Source: Nocardiopsis sinuspersici | Lineage (GTDB): Bacteria > Actinomycetota > Actinomycetes > Streptosporangiales > Streptosporangiaceae | Length of the DNA: 64,000 nt | Direction: 5' to 3' | Assembly: GCA_008638415.1 (NCBI GenBank) | Contig: VWVT01000003.1 | Coordinates: 1-64,000 of the forward strand | Shown: positions 43,042-55,151 of the stretch, one piece after another | Layout: every line of letters starts with the position of its first letter | Position numbering within the stretch: position 1 is the first letter of the stretch | Position numbers and translations under genes: made by a program | Notes under the pieces: model-generated | What the model was told of the DNA's origin: nothing | Database searches by the model: none | Seen by the model: the letters and a program-made list of their open reading frames with translations, nothing else

Positions 43042-43124
43042 GGCGGCGGACGGGCCCGTGCGGAGGCGCGGGCGCACCCCGGCGCCGTGTCCGCGGGCTC
43101 AGCCGTGTCCGTGGCGGCCGTGTC

Positions 43125-43168
43125 CACGACGAGGGGCCCCGAGCTGCTGCCCGGGGCCCCTCGTCGTG
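43125..43168. terminator. Bidirectional terminator
   Basis: A perfect 16-bp inverted repeat (CACGACGAGGGGCCCC) with a 12-nt loop lies between the P-loop gene and the convergent Met/Gly-rich membrane protein gene, serving both. Confidence 0.8.
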
Positions 43169-43178
43169 CGTGGCGGGG

Positions 43179-44444
43179 TCAGAAGTCGAAGCCGCCGAAG
43201 TCCCCGCCGCCGAAGTCGCCTCCGAAGTCGCCGCCTCCGCCGACGTCACCCCCGGCACCGACGTCCCCGGCGCCCATTCCCATGCCCATCATCGACCCCA
43301 TCATGGAGCCCATCATCATGCCGGTGAACATGCCCGCCATCATGTTCATGCCGAAGTAGCCGCTGGCGTAGGGCGAGTAGGCCGGACCGGCGTCGTAGTA
43401 CGGGCGCCGTTCGCCGCCCACCTCCACCAGGCGGACGTCGGGCTGCCCGCCGGTGCGTACCGCCTGGGCGCAGGCCGCGCAGGCGGTGACCTCGCGGGGC
43501 GCGCCGCCGGGCGGGGCCCAGGTGACGTCCTCCACGGACGGGCCGTGCTGCGGGTTGAAGAAGCAGGGGCCGCGCCGCTCGGGCACCGGGTCGCCGTTCA
43601 TGCGGGCCCGGGTCGCGGTCATGTAGTAGCGGCCGTCCTCCAGGGCGCTGGTGACCAGCCGGACCTGCTCGGGCTCCCTGATGGTGTCCAGCAGGGACTT
43701 GGCCTGGTCGTAGGCGTCCATGGCCTGGGTGTAGTCCTCGCGGGTGGCCTCGTCGACCTTGGACACGTCGATCTCCAGGCGGGCGACGTCCTCGCCGAGC
43801 CGGACGACGTCCTCGGTGGCCATCTGCCTGATCTCCTCAAGCTGCCTGGCCTTCTCCGCCTCGCGCTTCTTGCGGCTGCTGTGGACGAACCAGGCGCCCG
43901 CGGCGACGATCACCAGCAGCAGGCCCAGCAGCACGATGGCGGAGACGGCTCCGGCCTCCTCGGCCTCCTGGACCTCGGTCGCGGCCTCGGGGACGGCGAC
44001 CAGGGTGTCGACCTGGTTGTCGCCGCCCTGCTGGAGGGCCGCGTCGCGGATGGCCTCGGTGTCCTCCACGTTCGGGGACATGACCTGGAAGACCTGGTCG
44101 CCGACGACGACCCCGTAGAGCCCGTCGCCGACCTCCTCCATGACCGGGTTCATCAGGGCGTCCATCCCGGTCTGGGAGGCGACGCTGTCGGAGGGCAGGA
44201 GTACGTAGTAGACGGGTGTGTCCGCCTCGGCGGCGGACGACTCCAGGGCGTTCTCCTCGGCCTCGGGGATCACGTCGATGCTCGGGTCGATGAAGACGCC
44301 GTCGCCCTCGAGCTCCTCGACGATGGCCTGGGACTCCGGTGGCTGGGGCTGCGTGTCGGCCGCGGCGGGCGCCGCGACGGCGCCCACCAACGCAGTCGCG
44401 AGTCCGGCGGTCAGCACTGTGGGTGTTACCAAGCGGCGCAACAT
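43179..44444 (-). CDS. Membrane protein with Met/Gly-rich C-terminus
   Basis: A 421-residue exported protein. A signal peptide (about residues 1-29) is followed by an extracellular domain, one transmembrane helix (VSAIVLLGLLLVIVAAGAWFV, about 165-187), a cytoplasmic coiled-coil (RKKREAEKARQLEEIRQ) and a domain with CAAC and ACFFNPQHG-like cysteine/histidine sites. The last 65 residues contain a methionine-rich run (MMMGSMMGSMMGMGMG) and Gly/Asp/Phe repeats (GGDFGG). The family is not recognised. The Met-rich run might bind membrane or metal. ATG at 44444 follows AGAGGAA. Confidence 0.75.
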   Translation of the reverse strand: MLRRLVTPTVLTAGLATALVGAVAAPAAADTQPQPPESQAIVEELEGDGVFIDPSIDVIPEAEENALESSAAEADTPVYYVLLPSDSVASQTGMDALMNPVMEEVGDGLYGVVVGDQVFQVMSPNVEDTEAIRDAALQQGGDNQVDTLVAVPEAATEVQEAEEAGAVSAIVLLGLLLVIVAAGAWFVHSSRKKREAEKARQLEEIRQMATEDVVRLGEDVARLEIDVSKVDEATREDYTQAMDAYDQAKSLLDTIREPEQVRLVTSALEDGRYYMTATRARMNGDPVPERRGPCFFNPQHGPSVEDVTWAPPGGAPREVTACAACAQAVRTGGQPDVRLVEVGGERRPYYDAGPAYSPYASGYFGMNMMAGMFTGMMMGSMMGSMMGMGMGAGDVGAGGDVGGGGDFGGDFGGGDFGGFDF

Positions 44445-44602
44445 AATCGTTCCTCTCGCCTCCCTCACCCCAAGGACGAACGGACACCCCCTCGCGGTTC
44501 CCGGTGTGCGCGTTCTCACGAGGGCGGAAAGCGGCGCGGCCCGCCGGAGGGGTTCCGGCGGGCCGCGGTGGAGCCGGGGGACGGGGACGTGGGGCGCGGG
44601 CC

Positions 44603-46066
44603 TCAGGCCTGGCCGGAGGCTCCGGCGGGAACCTTCCGCGTGTCCGCGTCCTCCTCGGCCCGCACGTCCGGGTCCTCCTCGGCCGCCTCGGTCCCGGCGT
44701 CGGCGTGGGCCTCGTCCAGCGGCACGAAGCCGGAGGCGTCGCGCGGCGCGTTGTAGCGGGCCAGGTCCATGATGCCCTCGCGCTTGGCGACGATGGTGGG
44801 GACCAGCGCCTGGCCGGCGACGTTGACCGCCGTACGTCCCATGTCCAGGATCGGGTCGACGGCCAGCAGCAGGCCCACGCCCTCCAGGGGCAGGCCCAGG
44901 GTGGACAGGGTCAGGGTCAGCATGACGGTCGCGCCGGTGGTTCCGGCGGTCGCGGCCGAGCCGATCACCGACACGAACACGATCAGCAGGTAGTCGGTGA
45001 GGCCGAGGCTGACCCCCGGGAAGAACTGGGCGATGAAGATCGCCGAGATCGCCGGGTAGATGGCGGCGCAGCCGTCCATCTTGGTGGTGGCGCCGAACGG
45101 CACGGCGAACGCGGAGTAGTAGCGCGGGACGCCCAGGTTCTGCTCGGTGACCCGCTGGGTGACGGGCATGGTGCCCATCGAGGAGCGGGACACGAAGGCC
45201 AGCTGGACCGCGGGCCACACGCCGCTGAAGTACTTCACCGGGGACAGGCCGTTGAGGCGCACGAGCACCGGGTAGACGACGAACAGCACCAGGGCCAGGC
45301 CGACGTAGATGGTCAGCGCGAACTTGCCGAGGGCGCCGATGGTGGTCCAGCCGTAGCTGTACACGGCGTTGCCCAGCAGGCCCACGGTGCCGATCGGGGC
45401 CAGGCGGATGACCCACCACAGGGCCTTGAGCACGACCTGCAGCGCGGAGTCGGTGAAGGCGATGAACGGCTCGGCGGCCTTGCCGACCTTCACCGCGGCG
45501 ATGCCCAGGACGATGGCGATGACGATCAGTTGCAGCACGTTGAAGCTCAGCCCGGCGCTGAGGCTCCCGTCGTCGGCGGCGGAGACGTCCGCGCCCAGGC
45601 CCAGGAAGTTGGCGGGGACGATGCTCTCGATGAACGCCAGCCAGGAGCCGGTGCCCGAGGGCTCCCCGGCGGTGGTGGCGTCCACGGAGCTGTTGACGCC
45701 GGGCCGCAGGACCAGGCCGAGCGTGATGCCGATGGCCACGGCGATCAGGGCGGTGGCGCCGAACCACAGCAGGGTCTTCCAGGCCAGCCGCGCGGCGTTG
45801 GTGACGTTGCGCAGGTTGGCGATGGAGGAGATGACGGCGAGGACGATCAGCGGCGGCACGATCGTCCGCAGCAGGGTGACGAAGGTCGAGCCGATGGTGT
45901 CGAGGGTGACGGCGAGCCAGTTCGGCTGGTCGTCACCGACCGGGCCGATCTGGAGGGCGGCGACGCCCAAGGCGATGCCCAGGACCAGGCCGGTGAGGAC
46001 CTGGGCCGCGAACGGGAAGCGAAGCGTTCTGCGCTTGCTGGAAGTGCCTGTGCTCTGTGCGGACAC
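44603..46066 (-). CDS. Dicarboxylate/amino acid:cation symporter (DAACS/GltP family)
   Basis: A 487-residue secondary transporter for C4-dicarboxylates or glutamate/aspartate, driven by Na+ or H+. Family motifs are SRSSMGTMPVTQRV (the re-entrant serine-rich loop), PFGATTKMDGCA (close to the usual PLGATINMDG), SAATAGTTGATVML and LLAVDPILDMGRTAVNV. The acidic C-terminal tail is unusual. GTG at 46066 has TGGAG 8 nt upstream; the frame is open further without a better site. Confidence 0.92.
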   Translation of the reverse strand: MSAQSTGTSSKRRTLRFPFAAQVLTGLVLGIALGVAALQIGPVGDDQPNWLAVTLDTIGSTFVTLLRTIVPPLIVLAVISSIANLRNVTNAARLAWKTLLWFGATALIAVAIGITLGLVLRPGVNSSVDATTAGEPSGTGSWLAFIESIVPANFLGLGADVSAADDGSLSAGLSFNVLQLIVIAIVLGIAAVKVGKAAEPFIAFTDSALQVVLKALWWVIRLAPIGTVGLLGNAVYSYGWTTIGALGKFALTIYVGLALVLFVVYPVLVRLNGLSPVKYFSGVWPAVQLAFVSRSSMGTMPVTQRVTEQNLGVPRYYSAFAVPFGATTKMDGCAAIYPAISAIFIAQFFPGVSLGLTDYLLIVFVSVIGSAATAGTTGATVMLTLTLSTLGLPLEGVGLLLAVDPILDMGRTAVNVAGQALVPTIVAKREGIMDLARYNAPRDASGFVPLDEAHADAGTEAAEEDPDVRAEEDADTRKVPAGASGQA

Positions 46067-46534
46067 GGGTGGGACTCCAGAGAATGGTGAAGGCAGCCGG
46101 AAGCGCACCCGGAGTCGCGGGTGGCGACGCGGGTTCCGACTCGGGGAATGATGGTGATCACCAAGGGGATGGTGACGGGGAAGGGTGTGCGGCGCGCTGC
46201 CCGGACGGGCGCGCGTGAACCTAGCTACACGCCTGAGAGCTGCGGCGGCACAGGTCGATGTGCCACCGTCGCGTCAGTCCCCAGATGTTCGTCACAAACA
46301 AGGACAATAACGCTCGTTCCTTACCTATTCCATACGCGAACGTGGACAACTTCCTGTCCCTGAGGCCACATCGTCCACTCCACGGGCGTTGCGGTGCGTC
46401 TTCCCGGGTGAGGGTGCGGCAAGGATCACCCCGCGGCGGGTGCCAAGACCTTCCGGAAAGCCCACGCACACCACCAGGAGGACGACTACTGTGCGTCGTG
46501 TGCCGACACGGTTCCGTCAGGGGGAAGGCGCAGG
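46067..46534. other. Intergenic region between symporter and Uma2 genes
   Basis: 468 nt. A perfect 12-bp palindrome TGGTGATCACCA (46152-46163) lies upstream of the symporter and could bind a regulator. Bases 46290-46350 are AT-rich (ACAATAACGCTCG, TACCTATTCC) and probably hold a promoter. No coding frame has a ribosome site. Confidence 0.45.
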
Positions 46535-47119
46535 GTGGAGTATTCGGAGGACGTGACATGGCCGGTTCCGCCGCCCGGGGGATTCACGTCGGGCGACTTG
46601 GACCTCATACCGGGCCTGCCCATGCACGTGGAGCTCATCGACGGAGCCCTCGTCTTCCCCGCGCCGCAGAGCCTCTTCCACTCCCGCATGCTGTCGTTGT
46701 TGAGCCCTCCCCGGTTCGACGGCCGGGGGAACGAAGGCCTCTTCTCCGCTCAGCGGATGACGGTGTGGTTGACGGAGCGTCAGCGGCCCGAACCGGACAT
46801 CATGCTCGTGCGCTTCGAGGCGCTCGAAAGCCCCGACCAGACCTGGTTCCCGGCAGAGATGGTCGAACTCGTGGTGGAGGTAGTCTCGCCCGACTCGGAG
46901 ATCCGCGACCGTGAGCGCAAACCCCGGCTCTACGCGGAGGCGGGCATCCCCCACTTCTGGTTGGTCGAGCGGGAGGGCCAGAGGGGCGCGGCGGTGTACG
47001 TGTACGAGCTCGACCCCGTCAACAGGAGGTACACCAACGTCAGCGTCCACCGGGAGCGGCTCAGGGTCAGTGCGCCCTGTGACCTGGACATCGACCTGAC
47101 CGGCGTCCTGCACCGCTGA
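46535..47119 (+). CDS. Uma2-family (DUF820) putative endonuclease
   Basis: A 194-residue protein of the Uma2 family, which has a PD-(D/E)XK nuclease fold. The core is RPEPDIMLV, ELVVEVVSPDS, then RERKPRLYAEAGIPHFWLVE, giving the D, E-x-V and K positions. Such genes are abundant in actinomycetes and cyanobacteria; biological role unclear. GTG at 46535 follows GGGGGAAGG. A related but broken copy lies at 53.8 kb. Confidence 0.87.
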   Translation: MEYSEDVTWPVPPPGGFTSGDLDLIPGLPMHVELIDGALVFPAPQSLFHSRMLSLLSPPRFDGRGNEGLFSAQRMTVWLTERQRPEPDIMLVRFEALESPDQTWFPAEMVELVVEVVSPDSEIRDRERKPRLYAEAGIPHFWLVEREGQRGAAVYVYELDPVNRRYTNVSVHRERLRVSAPCDLDIDLTGVLHR

Positions 47120-47131
47120 TCGCGTATGCGT

Positions 47132-47166
47132 GAGGGGGAGGCACCGGTCGCCGGTACCTCCCCCTC
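47132..47166. terminator. Bidirectional terminator between Uma2 and acyl-CoA carboxylase genes
   Basis: A 16-bp inverted repeat with one mismatch (GAGGGGGAGG-C-ACCGG and its complement) around a 3-nt loop begins 12 nt after the Uma2 stop and 18 nt past the convergent carboxylase stop. Confidence 0.75.
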
Positions 47167-47184
47167 GCCTGCGCGGCGCGGGCG

Positions 47185-48948
47185 CTAGGCGTCCTTGATC
47201 TCGCAGACCACCGCGCCGTTGCCCACGGTCTCGCCCACGGCGACCTTCAGGCCGGTGACCGTGCCCGCCCGGTGCGCGCTCAGCGGCTGCTCCATCTTCA
47301 TGGCCTCGATGACGACCACCGTGTCGCCCTCGGCGACCGTCGCGCCCTCCTCGGCCACCAGCTTGACCACGGTCCCCTGCATCGGTGAGACCAGGGCGTC
47401 ACCACTGGCCGCGGCGGCCCCGCCGCCCTTGCGCGAGGCACGCTTCCTCCTGCCGCCGCCCGCCGCCGGTGCGGCGGCCGAGGCGCCCAGGCCCGCGGGC
47501 AGCACCACGTCCACGCGCTTGCCGCCCACCTCCACGGTCACCGTCTCCCGCTCGGCCTCCCCGGCCTGGCCGGGGGTGCCCGACCAGGGCTCGATCCGGT
47601 TGTCGAACTCGGTCTCGATCCACCGGGTGTGGACCCCGAACTCCTGGCCGGGGTCGGCGGGAGCGAACGCCGGGTCCGACACGACCGCCTGGTGGAAGGG
47701 GATGACCGTGGGCATCCCGCCCACCTCGAACTCGGCCAGCGCCCGCCGGGAGCGCTGCAGGGCCTCGGTGCGGGTGCGGCCCGACACGATCAGCTTGGCG
47801 ACCATGGAGTCGAAGGCCTGGGGGACGGTGAACCCGGCCTCGCAGCCGGTGTCCACGCGCACGCCCGGACCGGTGGGCAGCCTCAGCTCGGTGATGGTGC
47901 CCGGGGCGGGCATGAAGCCCCGCCCGGCGTCCTCGGCGTTGATGCGGAACTCGAAGGAGTGCCCGCGCACCTCGGGGTCGGTGTAGCCCAGCTCCTCGCC
48001 GTCGGCCACGCGCAGCATCTCGCGCACCAGGTCGATGCCGGTGACCTCCTCGCTCACCGGGTGCTCGACCTGTAGGCGGGTGTTGACCTCCAGGAAGGAG
48101 ATGGTGCCGTCCACCCCGACCAGGAACTCACACGTGCCCGCGCCCACGTACCCGGCCTCGGCCAGGATGGCCTTGGAGGAGCTGTACAGCCGCTCCATCT
48201 GGTCGTCGGACAGGAACGGGGCCGGGGCCTCCTCCACGAGCTTCTGGTGGCGCCTTTGCAACGAGCAGTCGCGGGTGGAGACCACCACGACGTTGCCGTG
48301 GGCATCGGCCAGGCACTGGGTCTCCACGTGCCGCGGCCGGTCCAGGTAGCGCTCCACGAAGCACTCCCCGCGCCCGAACGCGGTGACGGCCTCGCGCACC
48401 GCGGACTCGTAGGCGTCGGAGACCTCGGCCAGGGTGTGGGCGACCTTCAGCCCGCGTCCGCCGCCGCCGAAGGCGGCCTTGATCGCGATGGGCAGGCCGT
48501 GCTCCTCGGCGAAGGCCACGACCTCCTCGGCGCTCTCGACCGGGTCGGGGGTGCCCGCGACCAGCGGGGCGCCGACCCTCTGCGCGATGTGGCGGGCCTG
48601 GACCTTGTCGCCCAGGGCGGTGATCGCCGCGGGCGGGGGGCCGATCCAGGTGAGCCCGGCGTCGATGACGGCCTGGGCGAAGTCGGCGTTCTCGGCCAGG
48701 AACCCGTACCCGGGGTGGACGGCGTCGGCGCCCGTGCGGTGGGCCACGTCCAGGAGCTTGGCGATGTCCAGGTAGGAGTCGGCCGGGGTGGTCCCGCCCA
48801 GGGCGTGGGCCTCGTCGGCGATCTTGACGTGCAGGGCGTCCAGGTCGGGCTCGGCGTAGACGGCGACGCTGGAAAGGCCGGCGTCGCGGCAGGCGCGGGC
48901 GATGCGCACGGCGATCTCGCCGCGGTTGGCGATCAGTACTTTACGCAC
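47185..48948 (-). CDS. Acetyl/propionyl-CoA carboxylase alpha chain (biotin carboxylase + BCCP)
   Basis: A 587-residue two-domain subunit. The biotin carboxylase part starts [19 protein letters not shown] and has the ATP-grasp motifs ([38 protein letters not shown]). The C-terminal BCCP domain carries the biotinylated lysine in [11 protein letters not shown]. Together with the beta and epsilon chains just upstream it forms an actinobacterial acyl-CoA carboxylase making malonyl- or methylmalonyl-CoA. GTG at 48948 (AAGGA 9 nt upstream, family start R-K-V) is chosen over the in-frame TTG at 48957. Confidence 0.95.
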   Translation of the reverse strand: MRKVLIANRGEIAVRIARACRDAGLSSVAVYAEPDLDALHVKIADEAHALGGTTPADSYLDIAKLLDVAHRTGADAVHPGYGFLAENADFAQAVIDAGLTWIGPPPAAITALGDKVQARHIAQRVGAPLVAGTPDPVESAEEVVAFAEEHGLPIAIKAAFGGGGRGLKVAHTLAEVSDAYESAVREAVTAFGRGECFVERYLDRPRHVETQCLADAHGNVVVVSTRDCSLQRRHQKLVEEAPAPFLSDDQMERLYSSSKAILAEAGYVGAGTCEFLVGVDGTISFLEVNTRLQVEHPVSEEVTGIDLVREMLRVADGEELGYTDPEVRGHSFEFRINAEDAGRGFMPAPGTITELRLPTGPGVRVDTGCEAGFTVPQAFDSMVAKLIVSGRTRTEALQRSRRALAEFEVGGMPTVIPFHQAVVSDPAFAPADPGQEFGVHTRWIETEFDNRIEPWSGTPGQAGEAERETVTVEVGGKRVDVVLPAGLGASAAAPAAGGGRRKRASRKGGGAAAASGDALVSPMQGTVVKLVAEEGATVAEGDTVVVIEAMKMEQPLSAHRAGTVTGLKVAVGETVGNGAVVCEIKDA

Positions 48949-49032
48949 GGTGGTCAATCCTTCTGCTGTGGCGTGGGGCGGACAGCGCGCCGGCCGCGCC
49001 GTGAGGAGTCTGGGAACGGGGAGGGCACCGGG

Positions 49033-49254
49033 TCATCGCGTGCTCATCCGCCAGGCGCCGGGTCCGGGCCGCAGCGGGGCGCGCAGCCCCCGCGAGCGGT
49101 CCCGCCACCCGGACGGGCGCTCCGGCTCCGGTTCCTCGGCGGCCCGGCGGGCGGCGGCACGCGCGCTGAGCACCGCGGTGAGGACCGCGATCTCCTCGGC
49201 GGTCGGCTCGCCGCGCACCACGGCCAGGTGCGACGGGTTCTTCGGCGCGCTCAC
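49033..49254 (-). CDS. accE: Acyl-CoA carboxylase epsilon subunit
   Basis: A 73-residue protein recognised by its conserved actinobacterial pattern: [20 protein letters not shown], a [10 protein letters not shown] helix, then [21 protein letters not shown]. Epsilon subunits stimulate and stabilise the alpha-beta carboxylase complex in Streptomyces and Mycobacterium. GTG at 49254 overlaps the beta-chain stop (GTGA). The alpha chain follows 84 nt downstream, so the operon order is beta, epsilon, alpha. Confidence 0.9.
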   Translation of the reverse strand: MSAPKNPSHLAVVRGEPTAEEIAVLTAVLSARAAARRAAEEPEPERPSGWRDRSRGLRAPLRPGPGAWRMSTR

Positions 49255-50861
49255 AGCGGAATGTTCCCGTGCTTCTTGGGCGGCAGCTGCTTGCGCTTGT
49301 TGCGCAGCGCCCTGAGTGCCTTGGCGACCTGGACGCGGGTCTCGGAGGGCATGATGACTCCGTCCACGTACCCCCGCTCGGCGGCGGAGTAGGGGTTGAG
49401 GAGGGTGTCCTCGTACTCGCCGACGAGCCGGGTGCGCTCGGCCTCGACGTCGTCGGCCGCGGCCAGGGTGCGCCGGTGCAGGATGTTCACCGCGCCCTGG
49501 GCGCCCATGACCGCGATCTGCGCGGTGGGCCAGGCCAGGTTGACGTCGGCGCCCAGGTGCTTGGAGCCCATGACGTCGTAGGCGCCGCCGAAGGCCTTGC
49601 GGGTGATCACGGTGATCAGGGGAACCGTGGCCTCGGCGTAGGCGTACAGCAGCTTGGCGCCGCGGCGGATGATGCCGTCCCACTCCTGGTCGGTGCCGGG
49701 CAGGAAACCGGGCACGTCCACGAAGGTCAGCACCGGGACGTTGAAGGCGTCGCAGGTGCGCACGAAGCGCGCGGCCTTCTCGGAGGCGGCGATGTCCAGG
49801 CAGCCCGCGAAGCTCATGGGCTGGTTGGCCACGACACCGACGGAGCGGCCGTCCACGCGGCCGTAGCCCACCACGATGTTGGTGGCGAACTGGGAGTGGA
49901 CCTCCAGGAAGTCGCCGTCGTCCAGGACGGTCTCGATGACCGTCCTCATGTCGTAGGGCTGGTTGGCCGAGTCCGGGATGAAGGTGTCCAGGGCCAGGTC
50001 GGTCTCGGTGGCCTCGTCGCCCGGGTCGTCCTCGGGCGGCAGGACCGGCGCGTCCTCCAGGTTGTTGTCGGGCAGGTGGGAGAGCAGCGTCTTCACGTAC
50101 TCGATCGCGTCCTGCTCGTCGGCGCCCATGTAGTGCGCCACACCCGACCTGGTGTTGTGGGTGCGGGCACCGCCCAGCTCCTCCATGGAGACGTCCTCGC
50201 CGGTGACGGTCTTGATGACGTCGGGGCCGGTGATGAACATCTGCGAGGTCTCGTCGACCATCACGACGAAGTCGGTGAGGGCGGGGGAGTAGACGTGGCC
50301 GCCCGCGGCGGCACCCATGATCAGGGAGATCTGCGGGATGACGCCCGAGGCGTGGGTGTTGCGCTTGAAGATCTCGGCGTACAGGCCCAGCGCGACCACA
50401 CCCTCCTGGATGCGCGCTCCGCCGCCCTCGTTGATGCCCACGACGGGGCACCCGTTGGTGAGGGCGTGGTCGAGGACCTTGACGATCTTCTCGCCGTAGA
50501 CCTCGCCCAGCGATCCGCCGAAGACGGTGACGTCCTGGCTGAACACGGCGACGGGGCGCCCGTCGACCGTTCCGTGGCCGGTGACGACGCCGTCGCCGTA
50601 GGGGCGGTTGCTCTCCAGCCCGAAGCTGGTGGAGCGGTGCCGGGCCAGGGCGTCGAACTCCACGAACGATCCGGGATCGAGCAGCGCGTCGATCCGCTCG
50701 CGGGCGGTCATCTTGCCTTTGGCGTGCTGCTTCTCGACGGCTCGGGCCGATCCGGCGTGCACGGCCTCGTAGCGCCGTCGTCGCAGGTCGGCGAGCTTGC
50801 CCGCGGTCGTGTGGATGTCGATCTCGTCCGGGGACAGTGGTTCAGGGGCTTCGGTGGCCAT
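49251..50861 (-). CDS. Acyl-CoA carboxylase beta chain (carboxyltransferase, PccB/AccD-type)
   Basis: A 536-residue carboxyltransferase. It has the crotonase-type halves with [65 protein letters not shown] in the N-terminal half and DNGDFLEVH-like, [41 protein letters not shown] and [11 protein letters not shown] in the C-terminal half. It transfers carboxyl from biotin to acetyl- or propionyl-CoA. ATG at 50861 has no ribosome site and a TTAACC hexamer lies 9 nt upstream, so the message is probably leaderless. It is divergent from ppc. Confidence 0.95.
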   Translation of the reverse strand: MATEAPEPLSPDEIDIHTTAGKLADLRRRRYEAVHAGSARAVEKQHAKGKMTARERIDALLDPGSFVEFDALARHRSTSFGLESNRPYGDGVVTGHGTVDGRPVAVFSQDVTVFGGSLGEVYGEKIVKVLDHALTNGCPVVGINEGGGARIQEGVVALGLYAEIFKRNTHASGVIPQISLIMGAAAGGHVYSPALTDFVVMVDETSQMFITGPDVIKTVTGEDVSMEELGGARTHNTRSGVAHYMGADEQDAIEYVKTLLSHLPDNNLEDAPVLPPEDDPGDEATETDLALDTFIPDSANQPYDMRTVIETVLDDGDFLEVHSQFATNIVVGYGRVDGRSVGVVANQPMSFAGCLDIAASEKAARFVRTCDAFNVPVLTFVDVPGFLPGTDQEWDGIIRRGAKLLYAYAEATVPLITVITRKAFGGAYDVMGSKHLGADVNLAWPTAQIAVMGAQGAVNILHRRTLAAADDVEAERTRLVGEYEDTLLNPYSAAERGYVDGVIMPSETRVQVAKALRALRNKRKQLPPKKHGNIPL

Positions 50862-51114
50862 AACTACGCAGGTTAACCGCGTGCCGACCGCGACCGGGAA
50901 CCGAGCCCTGTGTTACTCGCCAGTAGGTCGGCACGGGCGCGGCCGGCCCCGGGGCCGGCCGCGCCCACGGGTCGAGGGGGCGCGCCCCGGGAAAACGGCG
51001 TGAGCTAATGTGCATCCTTTTCTCCGGAGCAACAATTCTTAACGCCCGGGCAAAACATCCGAAAAGTGCCCCCGCGCACCTGGAGGCGGGTGCGATCTCT
51101 GTAGGGTCGGGGCC

Positions 51115-53760
<2,646 letters not shown>

Positions 53761-53774
53761 CCCCGTCCGCGCGA

Positions 53775-53806
53775 GGCGCCCCGTACCCGGAAGGGTGCGG
53801 GGCGCC
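53775..53806 (+). terminator. Terminator after ppc
   Basis: A 14-bp stem with one wobble (GGCGCCCCGTACCC / GGGTGCGGGGCGCC) and a GGAA loop lies 14 nt past the ppc stop. It also faces the minus-strand Uma2 remnant. Confidence 0.75.
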
Positions 53807-53827
53807 GTGCGTCCGGTGCCCCGCCGG

Positions 53828-54024
53828 TCAGGCCGGGAAGCCGGAGGTGTCGAGCGTGGGGTCGAACGGCCCGGGGAGGTGGACCTCCTTGCCGAACGGC
53901 GGTTTCGCCATCCGGGTGTACCTGCCGATCTCCGGACCGGAGTGGCCGGACCGGAGTAGGGGGTGGACTCGCCCTTCGCCGTGTCCGGGTCCCAGCGGTC
54001 CACCAGCAGGCAACGTACGATCAC
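53828..54024 (-). pseudogene. Frameshifted C-terminal remnant of a Uma2-family gene
   Basis: On the minus strand one frame reads CLLVDRWDPDTAKGESTPYS and another continues EIGRYTRMAKPPFGKEVHLP and ends LDTSGFPA-stop. Together these give the usual C-terminus of an actinomycete Uma2/DUF820 protein. The switch falls at a 14-bp tandem duplication (CCGGACCGGAGT at 53932-53943 and 53946-53957); deleting one copy restores one continuous frame. No N-terminal half is present upstream, where the birA promoter lies, so this is a decayed fragment. Confidence 0.72.
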
Positions 54025-54100
54025 CGATGTGCTGGTTTGACCCCGGCCTGCGGGCTTCTCGCGCACACGGGTTTCCGAACGGGGTTTCGGCGCTGCTGTA

Positions 54101-54970
54101 ATGGGAGGTATGGCCAGTACGACCGACCCCTTCCCGCGTCCTCCACTCGACACCGCGGCGCTCGACGCCGCCCTCGTCCGCCCGGGCGGCATGTGGCACC
54201 GGATCGAGGTGCTCCCCGAAGCCGGTTCCACCAACACCGAGCTGGCCGGACGTGCCCGCCGGGGCGCCCCCCACGGAAGCGTGCTGGTCACCGAGCACCA
54301 GACCTCCGGGCGGGGCCGCCTCGGGCGCGGCTTCTCCACCCCGCCGCGCGCCGCCCTCACCTTCTCCCTCCTGGTCCGGCCCGGGGTGCCCACGGCGAGG
54401 CTGGGATGGCTGTCCGCGCTCATGGGCGTGGCCGCCGTCGACGCGGTGCGCCGGGTACCGGGGGTCAAGGCGGCCCTCAAGTGGCCCAACGACGTCATCA
54501 TCCCAGCGGAGCTGCGGGCCGATCCGGGGCCGGCCGACGGCAAGCTCGCCGGGATCCTGTCCGAGATCGACTTCTCCTCGGGCACGGCGGACGTGGTCGT
54601 GGGGATCGGGATCAACGTCTCCCAGGACCGGGCCGAGCTGCCCGTGGACACCGCCGTCTCCCTGCGCGGTGAGGGCTTCGCCGACCTGGACCGGGACGCC
54701 CTGCTCGCCGCCGTCCTGGGCGGGTTCGAGGAGCTGTACACGGTGTGGACCGCCGCCGGCGGAGACGCCGAGGCCAGCGGCCTGGCCGCCGTCTACCAGG
54801 ACATGTGCGCCACCATCGGCCGCCGCGTGCGGGTGCACCTGCCCGGCGAACGGTTCCTGGAGGGCACCGCGACCGGTGTCGACTCCGAGGCCCGGCTCCT
54901 GGTGGAGGGGCCCGAGGGGAAACGGGCCCTGAGTGTGGGCGACGTCGTGCACGTGCGTCCCGGCTCCTGA
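54101..54970 (+). CDS. birA: Biotin--[acetyl-CoA-carboxylase] ligase
   Basis: A 289-residue biotin protein ligase that would load biotin on the BCCP domain encoded at 47.2 kb. It lacks the N-terminal DNA-binding domain of E. coli BirA. Visible motifs: EAGSTNTELAGRA, the biotin loop TSGRGRLGRGF, LKWPNDV, KLAGILSE and GIGINVSQ, followed by the SH3-like C-terminal domain (GRRVRVHLPG). The start is ATG 54101 or 54110: GGGAGG sits between them and the message may be leaderless (TGTAAT just upstream). Confidence 0.93.
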   Translation: MGGMASTTDPFPRPPLDTAALDAALVRPGGMWHRIEVLPEAGSTNTELAGRARRGAPHGSVLVTEHQTSGRGRLGRGFSTPPRAALTFSLLVRPGVPTARLGWLSALMGVAAVDAVRRVPGVKAALKWPNDVIIPAELRADPGPADGKLAGILSEIDFSSGTADVVVGIGINVSQDRAELPVDTAVSLRGEGFADLDRDALLAAVLGGFEELYTVWTAAGGDAEASGLAAVYQDMCATIGRRVRVHLPGERFLEGTATGVDSEARLLVEGPEGKRALSVGDVVHVRPGS

Positions 54971-55151
54971 CCGGCCCGTACGGGGCGGGGAACCGTCCGG
55001 GCCACGGGCGCGGGCCGCCTTCCGACGGCTCCCGGCCCTCCGGGGAAGCGGACGCGGGCGTAAGCTGGAGGGGAACCCAGTGCCGTGCCGCCGGCCGGTG
55101 ACGAAGTGACTGTTCCCCGTTCCGACGGGGATGGCCCGTGAAAGAGAACGT

